Shown here one piece after another: positions 25,601 to 39,790 of a DNA stretch of 64,000 bases (position 1 is the first letter of the stretch; each line of letters starts with the position of its first letter). The stretch spans positions 35,424,501-35,488,500 of the forward strand of contig JAMPIT010000230.1 of NCBI GenBank assembly GCA_026261815.1. The letters run 5' to 3'. The notes below the pieces were generated by a model, which saw only the letters and a program-made list of their open reading frames with translations, was not told the DNA's origin and searched no databases. The position numbers and the translations under genes were made by a program. Source of the DNA: Monarcha castaneiventris obscurior (lineage: Eukaryota > Chordata > Aves > Passeriformes > Monarchidae).

Positions 25601-28600
25601 AAATTACAAAGAGAAAGCAAAAGACCTACTAGAGTAGAACAATCTTTTTCCTTTGAGGGATAGGCAGAAAGAGAAGGATAAAATAAAGGGCGGAAAAAAG
25701 GTGAAAGCAATTTAAGCATTCTGGTGTCATGCACATCAAGCGTAACTGTTAACACCTGTATAGAAGAGGCCACTGGACCTGTGCACATTCACAGGAATGA
25801 AGGCTTCATCTGAGTAATAAATAACATGTTGTCAATCTAAATTTTTCTAGAAACCTACATTAAGTAAAGAAGGAACATGTCCTGCTTTCCCTGGGACATG
25901 TGAATTTCTTAGTAGTGTGTTTTCTTGCACTTGACAGGAATAGATAATTGTGAAGACAAGCTTATTTCACTCAGCATTACATGGATGATACTTTTAGCTT
26001 TAATCACAGTGAAGTAGCAGTAAAGCAATCAAAAAAGCAAGAGGTACAGAAATGATAGGTTTAAATCAATAAACATTAATAAAACCAAGAAAATCACAGC
26101 ACAAAACAATTTATGTAAAAGCTGGCAAGGAAAGATGGAATGAGGGAAATTTATACCTTTTTCTTTTGCATAGTCTCTAAATGGAAGAAAATAAAAAGTG
26201 CCAATAATTGCACAGCAGCAGAAATACTGTAGAAAACAAAATGTATAAATAGTAAGGTAACTGCATGTAAGGCCTGAAGAATGTAAACCATACTTACTTG
26301 TGCAAAGAAGTCAAAAAGTCATCACCTGAAAAGGTCACAGAAGAGATACAAATTTGAGACACTCATAAGAGACAAAATAGGTAACTGGAGAAAACAGTAC
26401 AAATGTAGATTTCTAGTTCCATTTAAGAGGAGGCAGATGGGAAGATATATAGACAATTAGGGACTGCACAATCACAAACCTACAAACCAAACAACTCTCT
26501 TAATATTTAGTCGTAATTAAACTATAATAAGATATTTAAAGAGAAGCCTACCTAGACAGCATCCTTGGTTTGCATGGTCTGCAATGCTTTAGTTAGTTGA
26601 AGACCCAGGTACACCTCCTGTTCTTAAGGAGGCAGGTAAAAAGAGAAGAAAAACTATTCTAAGTCAGATTCATTTCAGCTAACCGTACTCTGACATATCA
26701 CCTTGCCAGGAGATTCTTTTCTGACTGAACGATGGGGCTGTCTTTGGATTTTTGGACACTTTAAAATCATAAATAAAAACCTGACAGGAAACACACAACA
26801 GATTTTCTACCTATGTTTTAAGAAATATGCTATGATTCAAGGTACATATTCAAAGTTAAAGGGAAAATTTAAATGGGTAAAAACTGCATGCAAAAGCAAT
26901 TGAGATTACTTTCAAAGAACCTAGTAACAGTCAAAGCCTGAAAAATCCTGTAAGTTCTCCTTGGAAGAAAGATGGCACTGAGGATTAAAAGGAACATTTA
27001 GAGAACAGATTGACTTATATTGTGGGTTGATTAGTATCAAACATAAGGTATCTTTCAGAAGGCTTTCAGATCATCAGCTAGCTTTAAAATGCATGTCAAC
27101 ATTTTAGCCACCATCTCCATGCATCGATAAACCAGAGCACAGACCATTTTCTTTGCAGCAGGCAGTATGTCTCACTTTATTGCAGAGCTCTGGGGAGCAG
27201 AGCAGATCCAGTGGCTCTTCTGGCTTTCTTGTAGCATAAGGCATTTCCATGTGCCTCTGGCTACAGAGAAGACTGCTTCTTCAATCAAACCGAACACCAC
27301 CAAGGACGGTGGAGAGAAATACAAAGAAGAATTGGAAGGTTTATGGTGCAGAGTGTGAGTCTGTGTCTCCTTCCCTCTCTGCTCCATGAGTGCTCCATGT
27401 GGCACCTGCTCCACCCCACCTACAAGGCTACAGACCTGCCCTTTCTTTCGACTCGCTAATTAGGTGTGCTATCTCCACGATGACATGGAGAATTTGGACA
27501 TTGCTGACGTCAGGTCGAAAATGTGCAGCATTTTCCAGAAGATCCATGTTTAGTGAACAGAAGTTGTAAATCTGAAGCCCAAAAGGCTCCTCAGGGCCTT
27601 TGAGCTCCTGCCTGATTTCTCCCTTTGGAGCCGTCCTTCAGGGGATGAAATGTGTCACTGCCCTCAGCCAAGGCTCACGCAACACAAAGGCTTACCTTTC
27701 TTCAAAATGCTTGTGCTTGTTTTAAAACACCGTAGTCAGATGATTACCACATTTTTGCCAGCTGAACTGCCCAACACCACATACACTTACCAGTTTATAG
27801 TTCTTTAAAATAATATGGGTTGGGATCGCAAAGTGACCCAATACTCAGTTGATATTCCAAGGCACTCCAAGGACACATTATCCTTACAGTTTTAATGGAA
27901 AGGTGTGTAACCATAAAGAGGTATCATGATGCTTCATATAAGTTTTTAAAATACATATGCAGGGTAGTTTTGATATTAATTTTTCACAGCATTCCTTTGT
28001 TAAGGTTTTTCTAAAGTCTGAAGGCCATCCTGAAAGTTAGTGGACGATGGAAAGAAACTTAGTGCCTTTAAGGCTATATTTCCTCAACCTAGGCAGGAAA
28101 GTCTGAACCTACAGCTAGGAGAAAAGATTTGACACCTGACGTTGTCCAAAACACCCACATATCCCAAATCAAAACCTTATAGCAATATGAAAATAACCCA
28201 GAGAGTGAAAGGAAAGTAAGCAAAGGAAATCACAAAAGATCCAGAGAACCTATTGAGCTAAAGGGCTGGAGACCTGATTGGTATTTCTCTTGTCAGGAAA
28301 GGGAGTTAATGCAGAGGACATCATTTTGTCTTTGACCTGTGTCAAGCAGTACAAGTTGTTTAAGCTTTCCTGCTGAAATTAAGTGGCATACAACAAAGAC
28401 AAAGGGGTCAGGTCAGGAGAGTTAATGTTTAGCCACATGGGCAGTGAGCCCAGACAGCCAGGTCTGAGAACAGTTTATAGCTGCTCCTCAAAGATTATGA
28501 AAATCCAAGGATGCAAAGCAACTAGGCACTGACTTTGTGTGAGCTCCTGCAGAAAATCTTAATTATCAAAGTGCAGATTTTAGACAGAACTATTAACTAG

Positions 28601-29637
28601 TTCCCAAGTAAGTCGATAAAAATTATGACATAACTTCACCATCTGCCCTTACTCTGGCATTTTTCCCTCAGGCCAGTATGATCTGCATACATGTCCCCTC
28701 CTAAAGCTGAGAAAACACAGACAACTGATTTTTTTTTCATGAAATCAAAATGTTATGCGATAACTAGAACAGATTTCACTGACACTGAGAGTAGAGGTGC
28801 AAAGTAGGAAGACACATAGCACAGAGCACATTTAAATCTAATCTAAGAAAAATTTCTGAAGAAGATTAAAATACTGTACTGTTGCACCTCTAAACAGTAA
28901 ACCTTTCGTGCAGTATGAACTTTTAACACACTCACCACATAACCGCCCACTTTGCATGTTCCTATTGCTGTATGCTGCGTTTCCTTTTGGCAACCATTCC
29001 TAACCTACTTCCAAAAGAGAACTAAGGCTGTACACCCAGTTAAGAGCAGCACAGTGTTGATCAGAGAGGCTTATCACAAGAGGAAAAGATATGGTCTATA
29101 ATATGAAAACAGAGAGAAACAGTAGAGTGCAATTCTAGAGCAATAGCTTTTAAGGTTGTGTACTTTTTTGATATATTTTACCTCTTGTGGATGAAATCAA
29201 TGGGCCTGCACTGTTTTTCAAAATCTAAAGTAGACAAGTCCCTTTTTTTATGGCTTAAAAACATAATTTAGCCTTTGCTGAGCAGACTTATTTCTACACA
29301 CAAAGCGTGTCAGTCAATTACATCGAAACAATTTCATTCAGGTCACCAAACATCAGTAGGTAGCGTGATTTAGTGCCAGCAGTGTATTATACAAAAGCAC
29401 AGCAATTTTGAGGTTTGGAATTGAAATGGAAATTGCAATGTGGATGAATATTGATGGTAAGAACATACAGCAGCAGGGAGCATCCTGCACTTACCACATG
29501 ACCAACCCATTCCTGACAAGGAATCCTTCTCCCACACCACAAAACAGCAGAGTTGTATTTTCTTAATTCAGGTTAATTTCTAGCATTTGCCTGCAAACTC
29601 TTCCACAAGAGCACAAGTCACATGTATCAAGGAAGTT
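22699..29637. other. AT-rich noncoding DNA
   Basis: No gene or repeat family was recognised. Segments at about 23.50-23.61 kb and 24.16-24.32 kb carry clusters of TAAT, ATTA and CACGTG-like words and could be regulatory. That is only an impression from word content. Short open frames on both strands have no recognisable domain. Confidence 0.4.
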
Positions 29638-29654
29638 AAAAAAAAAAAAAAAAA
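29638..29654. repeat. poly(A) tract, 17 bases
   Basis: Uninterrupted run of 17 A. No retroposon body was recognised directly upstream of it. Confidence 0.9.
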
Positions 29655-30017
29655 GAGGTTATTACAATTGGTTTCATAGCTCTATATTAATAAAAGCTAT
29701 TTTATTTCCTTGCATAATTAACATTTTTTATTTAAAACTGACATTTTATAATATTAGATATTCCTGGCTGTGCTTTTTCTCTGGGAAAGAACTAGGATTG
29801 GTGATGACTTATGTTTATTGATCCAAAATTTCCAAATTCTTTGCTAACTTAGTGAAAGATGTTGTGGCTTGACCACTGTTCATAAAGGTCAATTTTCTCA
29901 TACATGTCAGAAAAAGGATTTTGATATTTTCTTACAAAAATTAAGAAAATGCCCATCAGCTTCTTCTAATTAGAAGCAATTTTAATTGCCCTTTTTTTTA
30001 TGGACATGTAGTTATAG

Positions 30018-30266
30018 GATATAGGGTGATGACTTTAAAATGAGAGTAGGTTCAGATTAGATATTAGGAAGAAATTCTTTATTGTGAGGCTAGTGAGGTA
30101 CTGGAATAGGTTGCCCAGAGAAGTTGTGGATGTCCCATCCCTGGAAGTGTTAAGGCCAGGTTGGATGGGGTGCTGAGCAACCTGGTTCAGTGGAAGGGGT
30201 CAATGCCCACAGCAGAGTGGTTGAAACTAGATAATTTTTAAGATCCCTTCCAACCTAAACTACATT
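30018..30266 (+). mobile_element. CR1 LINE, 3' fragment, 5'-truncated
   Basis: The sequence matches the well-known 3' part of chicken-repeat-1 (CR1) LINEs. It includes the words TTAGGAAGAAATTCTTTA, GGTTGCCCAGAGAAGTTGTGG, CCCATCCCTGGAAGTGTT, AGGCCAGGTTGGATGGGG, GAGCAACCTGG and CCCTTCCAACC, in the expected order and orientation. About 250 bases remain of an element that is several kb when complete, so it is strongly 5'-truncated, as is usual for CR1. The element normally ends in short ATTCTATG-type repeats; here the 3' end has diverged to an ATTAATTAC-like sequence, which suggests an old insertion. No reverse-transcriptase coding part is present, so it cannot move by itself. CR1 of this type points to a bird or other sauropsid. 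Confidence 0.93.
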
Positions 30267-33200
30267 AATTACTTAATTAAAGAAAATTGACCTGAAGTCA
30301 TACCCTCTGTAGTACACAGTATAAGCCTGTAAATGCTATGGGGCTCCTACTACCAACTTTGAAAAGTGAGTTCTAATTAAAAGAGTAAACAAAAAAAACC
30401 AGGTGTCTCAACCATCACTACTTACCTAATCCAAAACTGGTATGCTTTGTTGACCAAGAGGGAGCAGTTAATTCTTCCAACTACTGCATTTCTCTGTTCA
30501 AAGTAACAATTTATTCTTTACTATTAAACCACCCCCCCCATCATCTCTAAGGATGAGGGCTATTTCTTGGCTGTGATTATTACCTCTTGGCTCATATACT
30601 CTGACAACCAGAGGTATTACACTATGAAATTCTTTTTCCACATGATGGATTTCATCAATTGCTCTCTAGCAGTATCTAAACTACCATCATGTTACACCAA
30701 CCAAAGATCATCTTTACTTTGAAAGATTTGGAATTATGAAAAATTTAGCATCATTTAAAAAAGTGGTTAAATGCAGTTCACTGCCTTCACACTGCTGCTC
30801 TTTTCCTCTACACACTGATAACACAGGATCACAGGTTCACATTCAAAGGCCAAAAATCAAAGAAAAAAATGCTTTCCAATTTTGTTCTTCTATCAGATTT
30901 TCAAGGGGAAAAACAAATGTCCCACATCTTGGGGAGCATGGAGTGAAACCAAAAGGAACAACTGCAGCCTGTTCCCAAAAGCAGTGACTTTCCTAAGTTG
31001 AAACCAGCACAAATCCTTTGTGTGTTAAATGGATAGGAATTACAAAAATATTTCTTTCCCAACTCCTTGTTAACCTAAATCACACACTTTTCCAACTCTG
31101 TTTTTCATTAGGAATGGAAAACAAAGATGCTACAAAATCTATGCAGGGTTGTTAGAAAGTTCATTCTGCAGATATAGAAAGACACTTAGATGTACACACC
31201 TTGGTATACTAACAGAAGTCTCTGATGGCAAATAGTTAATCAAGATAAAACCCATATCATATCAATCACTGAAGAGCTTTAGGCAGTAGCATCCAAAACA
31301 AATGTCACAAATTGTGACGATGAATGTTCCAGTAGAGGCTTTTATCATCACCATCTTGAGCCTTGCACAGCAAAAGCATATTTTACAAACTAGAATATAT
31401 TTTACTAGTTTATAATATATAGCAAATCAAAGAGAAGTATGTACTGACTCTAAGTAACCATGCCCTCCTTATACCTGTGAAATTGCATGCTGGATAATCT
31501 TAGAAAGTCTGAAGGCATATACTCAGAGGGCCTGACTCTGCTCTAACTTTTTCCATGAAGTTTGAATTAGACAATGTTCCTGCCTTTGAGAATTAAGGAG
31601 TACAGCAGGCAAAACCCATCTCTTAATGCAGTAACTAAAGTTTCAGTCAAGCAAAAAAAAAACCCAAGAAATCAAAACAATACAACCAAAATTCACATTA
31701 ATGTAGGCATTTAGCAATGGTTTAATATAGACACTAAATTTACAAATCATAACATAACAAATAATGACTCATCAGTGGAGACACATAAGCAAAATCAGTT
31801 CATATTTTAACCCTGCAGTTAAGAGTTCAAGGTTTTTTTTTTTTGCTTTTCTTGAAATAACATTATTTCTGAGGTCAAATATAATAGCTTAAAAAACCCT
31901 TTCAATCTGCATAGACATTTACCTATATTATTAATTTCTAAAGCTGATTTTCAATTCAGTAACACATCCACTTACTAGGAACATATTTGATTATACAACT
32001 GCATCCCAAAACAAAGCCACAGACTTTCATGCATGGTTTTAAAAGCAGGAAGTTTCATGGTGTTATGACTCTGAAGTGTAGGAGCTGACTACAAGAGCAT
32101 GCCAGACTACCAGCACAGTGTTGAAATTTCTGCAGTCATACACTATTGAGAGCTGATTAGATATTAGATTTGATTTCTGTTTGGCTGTGCTTTTTCTGTA
32201 TTTCGTTTTATAACCTATGGAGATCTGAGTCTGCACCACTTACTCATTACAGTCTCACAGCAAAACAGGAACTGGACAAGGAAAAAGAAGAGGAAAATGG
32301 TACACTCCACGTTCCAGCCTCACCCTGACAGAAAATAGGATGTTGTTAAGATCAATTATTCTCTTACCTAAGGGTTCTCTCCATTATGAAATCTGTCATA
32401 AGGTAAAGGAGAGAAACAGTCTTAGGAAACTGAAGAAACAAAGCCAAAAACTGTAGTCCAGTAACACGCAATAGGTACTTGAACTGAAGACCAACAGATC
32501 AATAAACAAGTTCTTAGTAATACGTATCTTCCCTATTAGCTCTAAACAAAATTAAAATGTATCTACTTGCCTTCCCAGAAGACAAAGCTCCCTCTTATTT
32601 TGCCATTTAAACAATTTCTGCTGCGTTGGCTTGATTTTACCCTTCTGTTTGGTATGGTGTTTCTGCTACCGTTTCGAGTAAATGTGGCTTTTCCAAAAGG
32701 GAAATTATCAGGGTAACAAGGCTGTCAGTGTCTCCCAGTATGCCAGGGGCACTTCACAGACTGACAAAGGAGCTAAGAAAAAGGAACAGAAATAATCTTC
32801 AAGTCCTGACATGTCTGAGATACAACACATCGCATGTCAGATGCAAATGAGGACTGTACACTTGAATTAACTTTTATTTTGTTGCAGGGGAAGAGATAGT
32901 AAAAATAAATAAATTTCTTTCTACAGGCACCCTGAGGCACTTGGACAAGCTGTTACTAACCATTCCTTTCTCTGCTTTCCCACACCCCAACCTGCTATAT
33001 ATTCTCTAATTTTAAGCACACATTTAAAATGGATTTGTCATTTTAGCTACTCCACAGGATAGACTAGGATACTTGGTAAGACCTTTTCATTTACTTAACA
33101 ATCAAACAAAATAAAAGGCTAATAGTTCAAGAATAGCTACAAGGAAAATGGACCAACAATCATTCCTAGAATAACCTCATTGACTTCATAGACTCAGCTT

Positions 33201-36066
33201 TTGCTGCCTGTTTTATACATAGCATCTCTGAAGTAAACAAAGCATAAGGGCTTTCAGGAGATGTTATACATTATAATGAAATATAGCAGAATAATTACTT
33301 GTTTTAAGCACATTCCTGTCTCAACTTCATGATTTAAATAGGACACAGTAAAGAGTAAATAACATATATTACAAGAGTAGTAGTCTTGCTTGCTTCCTTT
33401 AAGCATACGTGACATAAGGTTAATTGGTTTTAATGCTGGGGTGAAATTTCTTTATTAACTTCTGTTCTTGTTGTTGGTATTATACCCCTGAATTTACTGT
33501 AATACAATTTACTGAATTAAGAAAACTATTGAAAAAATCTGAATTAGCCAGATTTTCCTGTGTGGGAAGAGGAAGGGCAAAAACATACCAAGTGATGCTG
33601 CAAGCCTTCAGGGCAGCCAGGAAAAGAGGCCGCATTCCATTATGACAAAACAAAACCAAAGTAGAGGAAAAAAAAAAACAAAACAAACCCCCAAACAACA
33701 CTGTGGGCAAGCTACACAGCTCTGTGAAAGGATAAGAGATAGCTGGAGTCAGACCTTGCTTGCCAGCAGGCAAAGTTCAAGCGCTCAGTGATGTAAGGTC
33801 ACATTGAAATAGATTGCATTTGAGATGGAATCTTCAGTGATTTAGTTGAACTTTATGTTCCAGATGTCTTCATGTAAAGGTGCACTTCTGTAACACTTAC
33901 GAGCTGTGACAGACATGTTTTATAACCTGTGTTTCTGTAAAGGCCCTTACAGGAAAGGATTTAGCACAATGGAGATTTTTTTCCATATTTTCTTGTTTGC
34001 TGTAGAATTGCCCCTAGACATATTTATTCAATAAGCAGGTACACCTGTTACATTTAAGTGCAAGAAAACTGGCTTTATTTCCAGGAACCCCCTGTGCTGA
34101 CAAAAGGTTATTTACACAAAAGAGTTTGACAAATACCAAAACTTATGAAGCCTGATGTCCTTTGCATAATGCCCTGTATGGTGTGTTTCATTCTTACAAG
34201 GTACTGCAGATGGGATGAGCATTTTTGTGCCATTCAGTCACTCAATACATTTCAGAAGGGAAAGATGGGCAAGAAATGGTCAGATAATATTATTTAGAAG
34301 GGTGTATCACAAGAAACTTCTCCCAAACCTACTGTCTCTGAGAGACACAGGTTGTGGTTCCCGACCAATTCTTACAAAACACTGCTGTGTATTAACACTT
34401 ATGAGGCCTTTATTTATTAACAACTGAGGCCTTTGGGCATCTGCACTTCAGCAGCTCTCACTCAGGCAAAAATTTATTAACTTCAGTATGCAGCATCCTA
34501 GCATCTCTGCTAGTCCTTAGAGGAAGAATACTATCACAATCTCTCCTCATGCAGGTAGTTTGATCAGGATATCATCACAGGGAGGATATAGACAGAACCA
34601 TAAATTATTTTCTCTTCTAGATGGAGAAGGTCAGGAGGTATTACAAATGCAAGATATTAAAATGAAGGATATCAACCCAAAACCCCTTTGTTGCAGTTTT
34701 CATTACAGAGGAGAAATGAGGAGTAATGAAAAGACAGCTATATTTCTTTCATCTACAGACATAAACAGTAAAGAAGGATAGGAATTTTATAAAGAAGGGT
34801 AATTTTCAGGGCACTTAACTATGTTAATGAAAATAAATTAAAAGTAGGAAATTTTAGGTTAAATATTGTAAAACACTGGCAGTTGGTCATATCTGTTTTA
34901 CAGAGGAACTTCGTCATTTGGGACATGTAAACTAGAACACCAAAGCCATCAAGAATTTGTGGAAACACAAGTATGAATTAGATTCTTTAATATTTTTAGA
35001 ATCATCTCAATTCTTAGACCACACAAAAATAAAAACAGGGCCCGGTTAGAACTAGCAATGTTTCCAATATTTGCTATTCTTTTTGCAGCCAGCTCAGTCT
35101 GGAAAGTTGCAGTCCTCTGAATATAGACAACACTATTAATCATATACTGTACCTTGAGATGGATACCCATCCCTTCTCTCCTTCACACAGGTTGAGAAAC
35201 CATTAAAGAGAACAAAGCAGAAAGGCACAGCCTGTCAAACTGCACAGCACTAGAAAGGATATCACACCACTGTTGCAGGCTGCTGTCTTTTACAGCCTGT
35301 ATGACAGATGAAAAATTTCATTTTTGTGACAAAAGAGGTAATGAGGATAGAAAATGGCACAACATGAATCCAGCTTTCTGACAGGGCTCATAATGAGCAT
35401 CAGAATTGTGCAAAGTTAATCTAATCCCATCACGGCATTAGAACTCCACTCACAGGGGAATTGCTTATACCTACAGTTTCCTATATGTTCTCCCAGGAGC
35501 ACAAAGCTTATGTGGAAAAAAAGACATAAGAGCAGAATTTTGGAATTAAAAAGGGCTGCACTATCATAAAATAAAGTGAAGACACTGATAGAAGATCAGC
35601 TTCAAGCCTCAGCATTGTAAATGCTGCTGATTGCACCCTCATAAGTGAATGCATACAAATATTTTTTTCACATACAAGTGACGAAACACACTTGAGAGGT
35701 AGATTTCCTTTGATCTAGAAAATGGACTGCATACTAGCTTTACCATTTGAAGACAGACATGTACTAGTATCCATTTAGTGACTTTATCCCTATTAGATAG
35801 CAATGCTGTGTGGTATTCCTTAAATAGCAATATACTATAATTTAATTATTATTTAAAAATTTATATGGAATTTTCAGCTTATTTTTTGAGGTTTTAGAAA
35901 CTGTTTTCAGAACTATCACCATCTTTCTTTTTTTTTTTTAAGTCAGCTGTTGTAAATGAGATCTCAAAATATTAGGCACATAAAAACCAGATCTCAAAAC
36001 AATGTTTAGTTTCTAAGACTTGAAGAGTATAGTTTCTAAAGAGTGTACAGATAAAACACTGTAAAC
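30267..36066. other. AT-rich noncoding DNA
   Basis: No gene or repeat family was recognised. A short C-run (CCCCCCCC) lies at about 30.53 kb, a T-run at 31.83 kb and an A/C-rich low-complexity patch at about 33.66-33.70 kb. A 7-bp inverted repeat (AAACTAG/CTAGTTT) lies near 31.39 kb and is within chance. Confidence 0.45.
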
Positions 36067-36086
36067 AAAAAAAAAAAAAAAAAAAA
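36067..36086. repeat. poly(A) tract, 20 bases
   Basis: Uninterrupted run of 20 A preceded by GTAAAC. No retroposon body was recognised next to it. Confidence 0.9.
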
Positions 36087-39000
36087 TTAGCTGGCAGACA
36101 CATCACTAAGCCGAGAAATGTTCTTATTTTGGGGGATAGTCCCAATTATCACTGAAGGAATTTTGTCTCATATGCATCTCCCAACATGGGCACCTTGTGC
36201 TTCAGATATGTAAAAATATGTAGGATAAAACACTCTCCTTCTCAGTACTTTCCCTCAGTCTCATTATTCAACTGATATCGAAAACACACATGGGATTACA
36301 AGTTAATCCCTTCTTAGTTAAAAAAAAGGAGGCAGAAAACTAGGTTTACCTTGCATCCTAGCAAGCTGCATCAGGCAGAGGTAGATATTAGTAAGTCTAC
36401 ACAACAAAACAGGTAGCAAGCAAGTTTGACTCCTGCAGTCAAAAGTAGCTTATTAGGCTGGACTGAAGGCTGCACAGATTCACCCAGTTCCTCAGAAATA
36501 AACCACGTGGGGGTTTTCTGAAAGCATGAGTGGGCCACTTCCACTCAGCACCTTCTTCATATGTGAAAAGAGTTGCTACTTCAATGGATTGCAAAATCCT
36601 AAATGTAATTATGGAAATATATATTTTTATAGACAATAAAAAAAAAATCAAAGTTCTCTAAGATGGAACTGAGAGGATAAATGCTGGAACAAATGTAAAC
36701 ATTTGGAGGCATATATGTAAGACAAGCTCTTTCATGACTAAATTATGACAAGACCAAGCGTAACTCATTGTTTTATGACCAAGCACAATTCATGTTTCCA
36801 TATTTTATTTTTGCAAAAAATTAGCACTATACAAATAAAATGCTGTTGAAGAAAGCATTTAACTTAATGAAGAAGATTTAGTCTAGAGGACATATTAGTA
36901 GGAAAAGATTTTTAAATCCCTTATTTACCTACTGTGACATTCACTGAAGTAAACATCACATATACTTTCAAAATCTGGTACAGCTTTCCTCTTGTAAGAG
37001 CACCATGTCCCTCATGCAAGGTAATACTTTTTTTCTTCAGAGAACGAAATTTCTCCAAATACAAAATACAAAAGAAATGCCCAAAGTACCATACTTTCAG
37101 TTATTTTTCCCTACTTTAGAAGACACTGTTTCTGTGACTCCTCCCTGAACCATAGTCATCCATACAGTTACCAGAAAAGACAACTCATTGGCACAATACC
37201 TCTTTACATGCAAGATGAATTCAAATTCTCTTAGAAAAATAACACTGATTTTAAAGTTATGGAAGATGTATCCGTGAAAAAGGGTAGGATGCAAAAAGAG
37301 TGACAGCAATTGGCTTAATTACCACCCTACTGTAAGGGTAACAAAGCCTTCTCTCCACTGTATTGTCAAGGTTTTGAGCATCTCATTAATTTTTGCAGCA
37401 GTAGAAGGTTCAAATAATAATAAAAGCAGCAGACAAGGAAGGAGGAACTTAAGTGACAATGATATTATGTGTGTTATTAACATGTCTCTGAAGACCAATA
37501 AACCAGTTGCAGTCACATGGCTGAGAAGACGGGTGCAGGGGAAATCTCACAAGAAACCATATGGAGAAGATGCCTGATATAGCATCCCATCACACCACTA
37601 CTTCAACTAAGGGAGAACCAAGCTATACAGTGCCATTTATAACTGCTTTAAAGTCTTATTTGCCTCCTTACATATTTTGCTTGCACTTGTACAATCAAGG
37701 AGCTGGACTCTTACTTTCTAGGACACAGCAGTGGCAGGGAGGTGATTTGTTTAAAATCTTCGGATAAAAGAATGATAAAGTCAACTTTAACAAGCATGAG
37801 GAGTGCTATTTTTTTCCACGTGAACACATTTGAAGTGCAGGAAAGTCTTTAGATACCTTTAATAAGTTTGTTGGACTCATTAGTCCTACAAAGGGACTGC
37901 AGGAAAAGTGTTTCATATGGAAATGGGTGTGGAGTTATTAAAGCCTGGAAGCAGCAGTCTCCAGGGCATGAAAGATTCTGTAACCAGTAACAGTATTGGC
38001 CTTGGAGCAAGAGGCAAGCACTGGAAAGAAACCCTGTATCACTCTTCAGTGCTTCCAGAGGTTTGCAGTAAGCACATGGATCAGTACCAGTATAATAAAA
38101 GAAATCTTCAAATACCCTACCCTAAACACACGGGTAATGTTTTTGTTTTTTGGGTTTTTTTACTTCTTCCTTCCAAGGCATTAAGCAACTGGTCATTGTA
38201 CCAAGATCTCATCCTGCTGTAAGATTCCTGCACCAGTTCAGTGGCATTTTTGAATGACAGAGTACTACATGCTGAGCAAAGTGAAACTTATATTAAAAAG
38301 TTAAGAGCTATAGTATGCAGATACACACAAAACTGGAGGCCCCTATTTGGTGTTACTGAGAATATCCAGATTCTTTTATTATTATTTAGTTAGTTCAAGA
38401 GGAAAACACTACAGTTTGGGGTGAAAGAGGCAGTATGTGAGCTCCACATCATGTGTCCTGTACGTCCTCAGGCTTGGCATGTCACTGTGAAGGGTGGAAC
38501 ACACACAGCTTCCCTGACACAACCACACTGGGACAGCTGCCAACCAAGCCAGGTAGTGAATGGTGCTCCAGCCCTAAATACCAGATAGAGCCCCACACCT
38601 CCACATCAAATGTGTTCATGCTGTTCTGCAATTGCCTGGTTGCCATTTTTTAAAACTATACCCATGCAAACTCAAAATATACCGACCATTCTCTTTTGGG
38701 ACCAGGAAATATTTGTAAGTACAAAAAAACACACAGCGATAAATATATAAAATTCTTGCGCTGCTAAATATGTTCGTATAAAGTGTCATCTGTGCATACA
38801 TACACAAATACAAAGCTAAAAATTAAATTTCTAAAACTGTAGGTAAAAAGTGTATGAGATATCCTTTAATAAGTGTAATGTATTAATAAAAGCATAAACT
38901 CAAGTATCAAACCATCATGGGCACCTCCACACACAGTTCCCAATGCTGCTTAAGAACCCCTAAAAATGCCCAGGGAAGGTGGGTTGATGCAGAAATTCAA

Positions 39001-39323
39001 ACACAGGGGTTGGAGAAGAAGAGCAAACAAGTCAAAACATGTCTGAGGATTATAGGGCCCATCCTAGGGGACCCACACAGGGCCCCCTGTCACATGTGCA
39101 AGGGAGAGGACAGTCCTGGGAGCTGGGCAGGGACCTCATCCTGTGGCCCTTGCCACAAAGAATAACCCTGCACTACAATCACTGCACACAAGGGGAAACA
39201 GGAACAAAAAACACAGTTTCAGAAGAACACATGTGCATGAACCTGTTGGAACCCTGGGTTTAGATAATTCCAATCTTTCAGTTCTGACAGAAAATGAACT
39301 TCAAAACCTCGCTACACTTTACC
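36087..39323. other. AT-rich noncoding DNA with a GC-richer end
   Basis: No gene or repeat family was recognised. From about 38.91 to 39.17 kb the sequence becomes GC-richer, with many CCC and GGG words and several overlapping open frames on the plus strand. None of these shows a recognisable domain, and the overlap of frames reflects fewer stop codons at higher GC. Confidence 0.4.
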
Positions 39324-39790
39324 TGAGGCCTTGAGAAAAGCCTCCCAAATTATTGGATAAGGCTGAGGTTCTTGCTGTGTAATTATAGTTATGTCACTGG
39401 ATGGAATATATAGAGATGTAGAGAATTTAGGTTTATGGAATATAGTAATATATGTATGATTACAATATGGAGGATTTGGGGTGTGGGTTTTTACTTCTTT
39501 CTTTTTCACAAACCTAGGTTCTTTCTTATTGGGTCAAAAATCCTGCAGTGCGAATAGTTAGTTATTGGGTTATAAGCAAAAACATATTACTTGGCAACTC
39601 TTAATTGGGTAAATTAGGCTTTAAATAACCTTGAAAGTAAGAACTCAGAGCCATTTTCCACCTTGTTAACAAAGGAGCACCCTCCATGCAGCTGTACCAT
39701 AGATAAGAGATAAGAATATAAGAAACAACGAATTAGAAGAAAAGCCTGGCATCTCCTGCATCATGCTCCAAACTCTGAGCAAAGAAATCT
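39324..39790 (+). mobile_element. possible old LTR (endogenous retrovirus-like)
   Basis: This segment has the texture of an avian LTR: a TGAGGC start with a small GAGGC/GCCTC hairpin, a long AT-rich part with repeated TATGGAATATAG-type words, TTAAATAA-type TATA-like sequence near 39.62 kb, and a compact less AT-rich part (39.64-39.78 kb). I cannot fix either end. No convincing CA terminus with a matching target-site duplication was found, and no primer binding site follows. The call rests on general resemblance and could be wrong. Confidence 0.3.
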
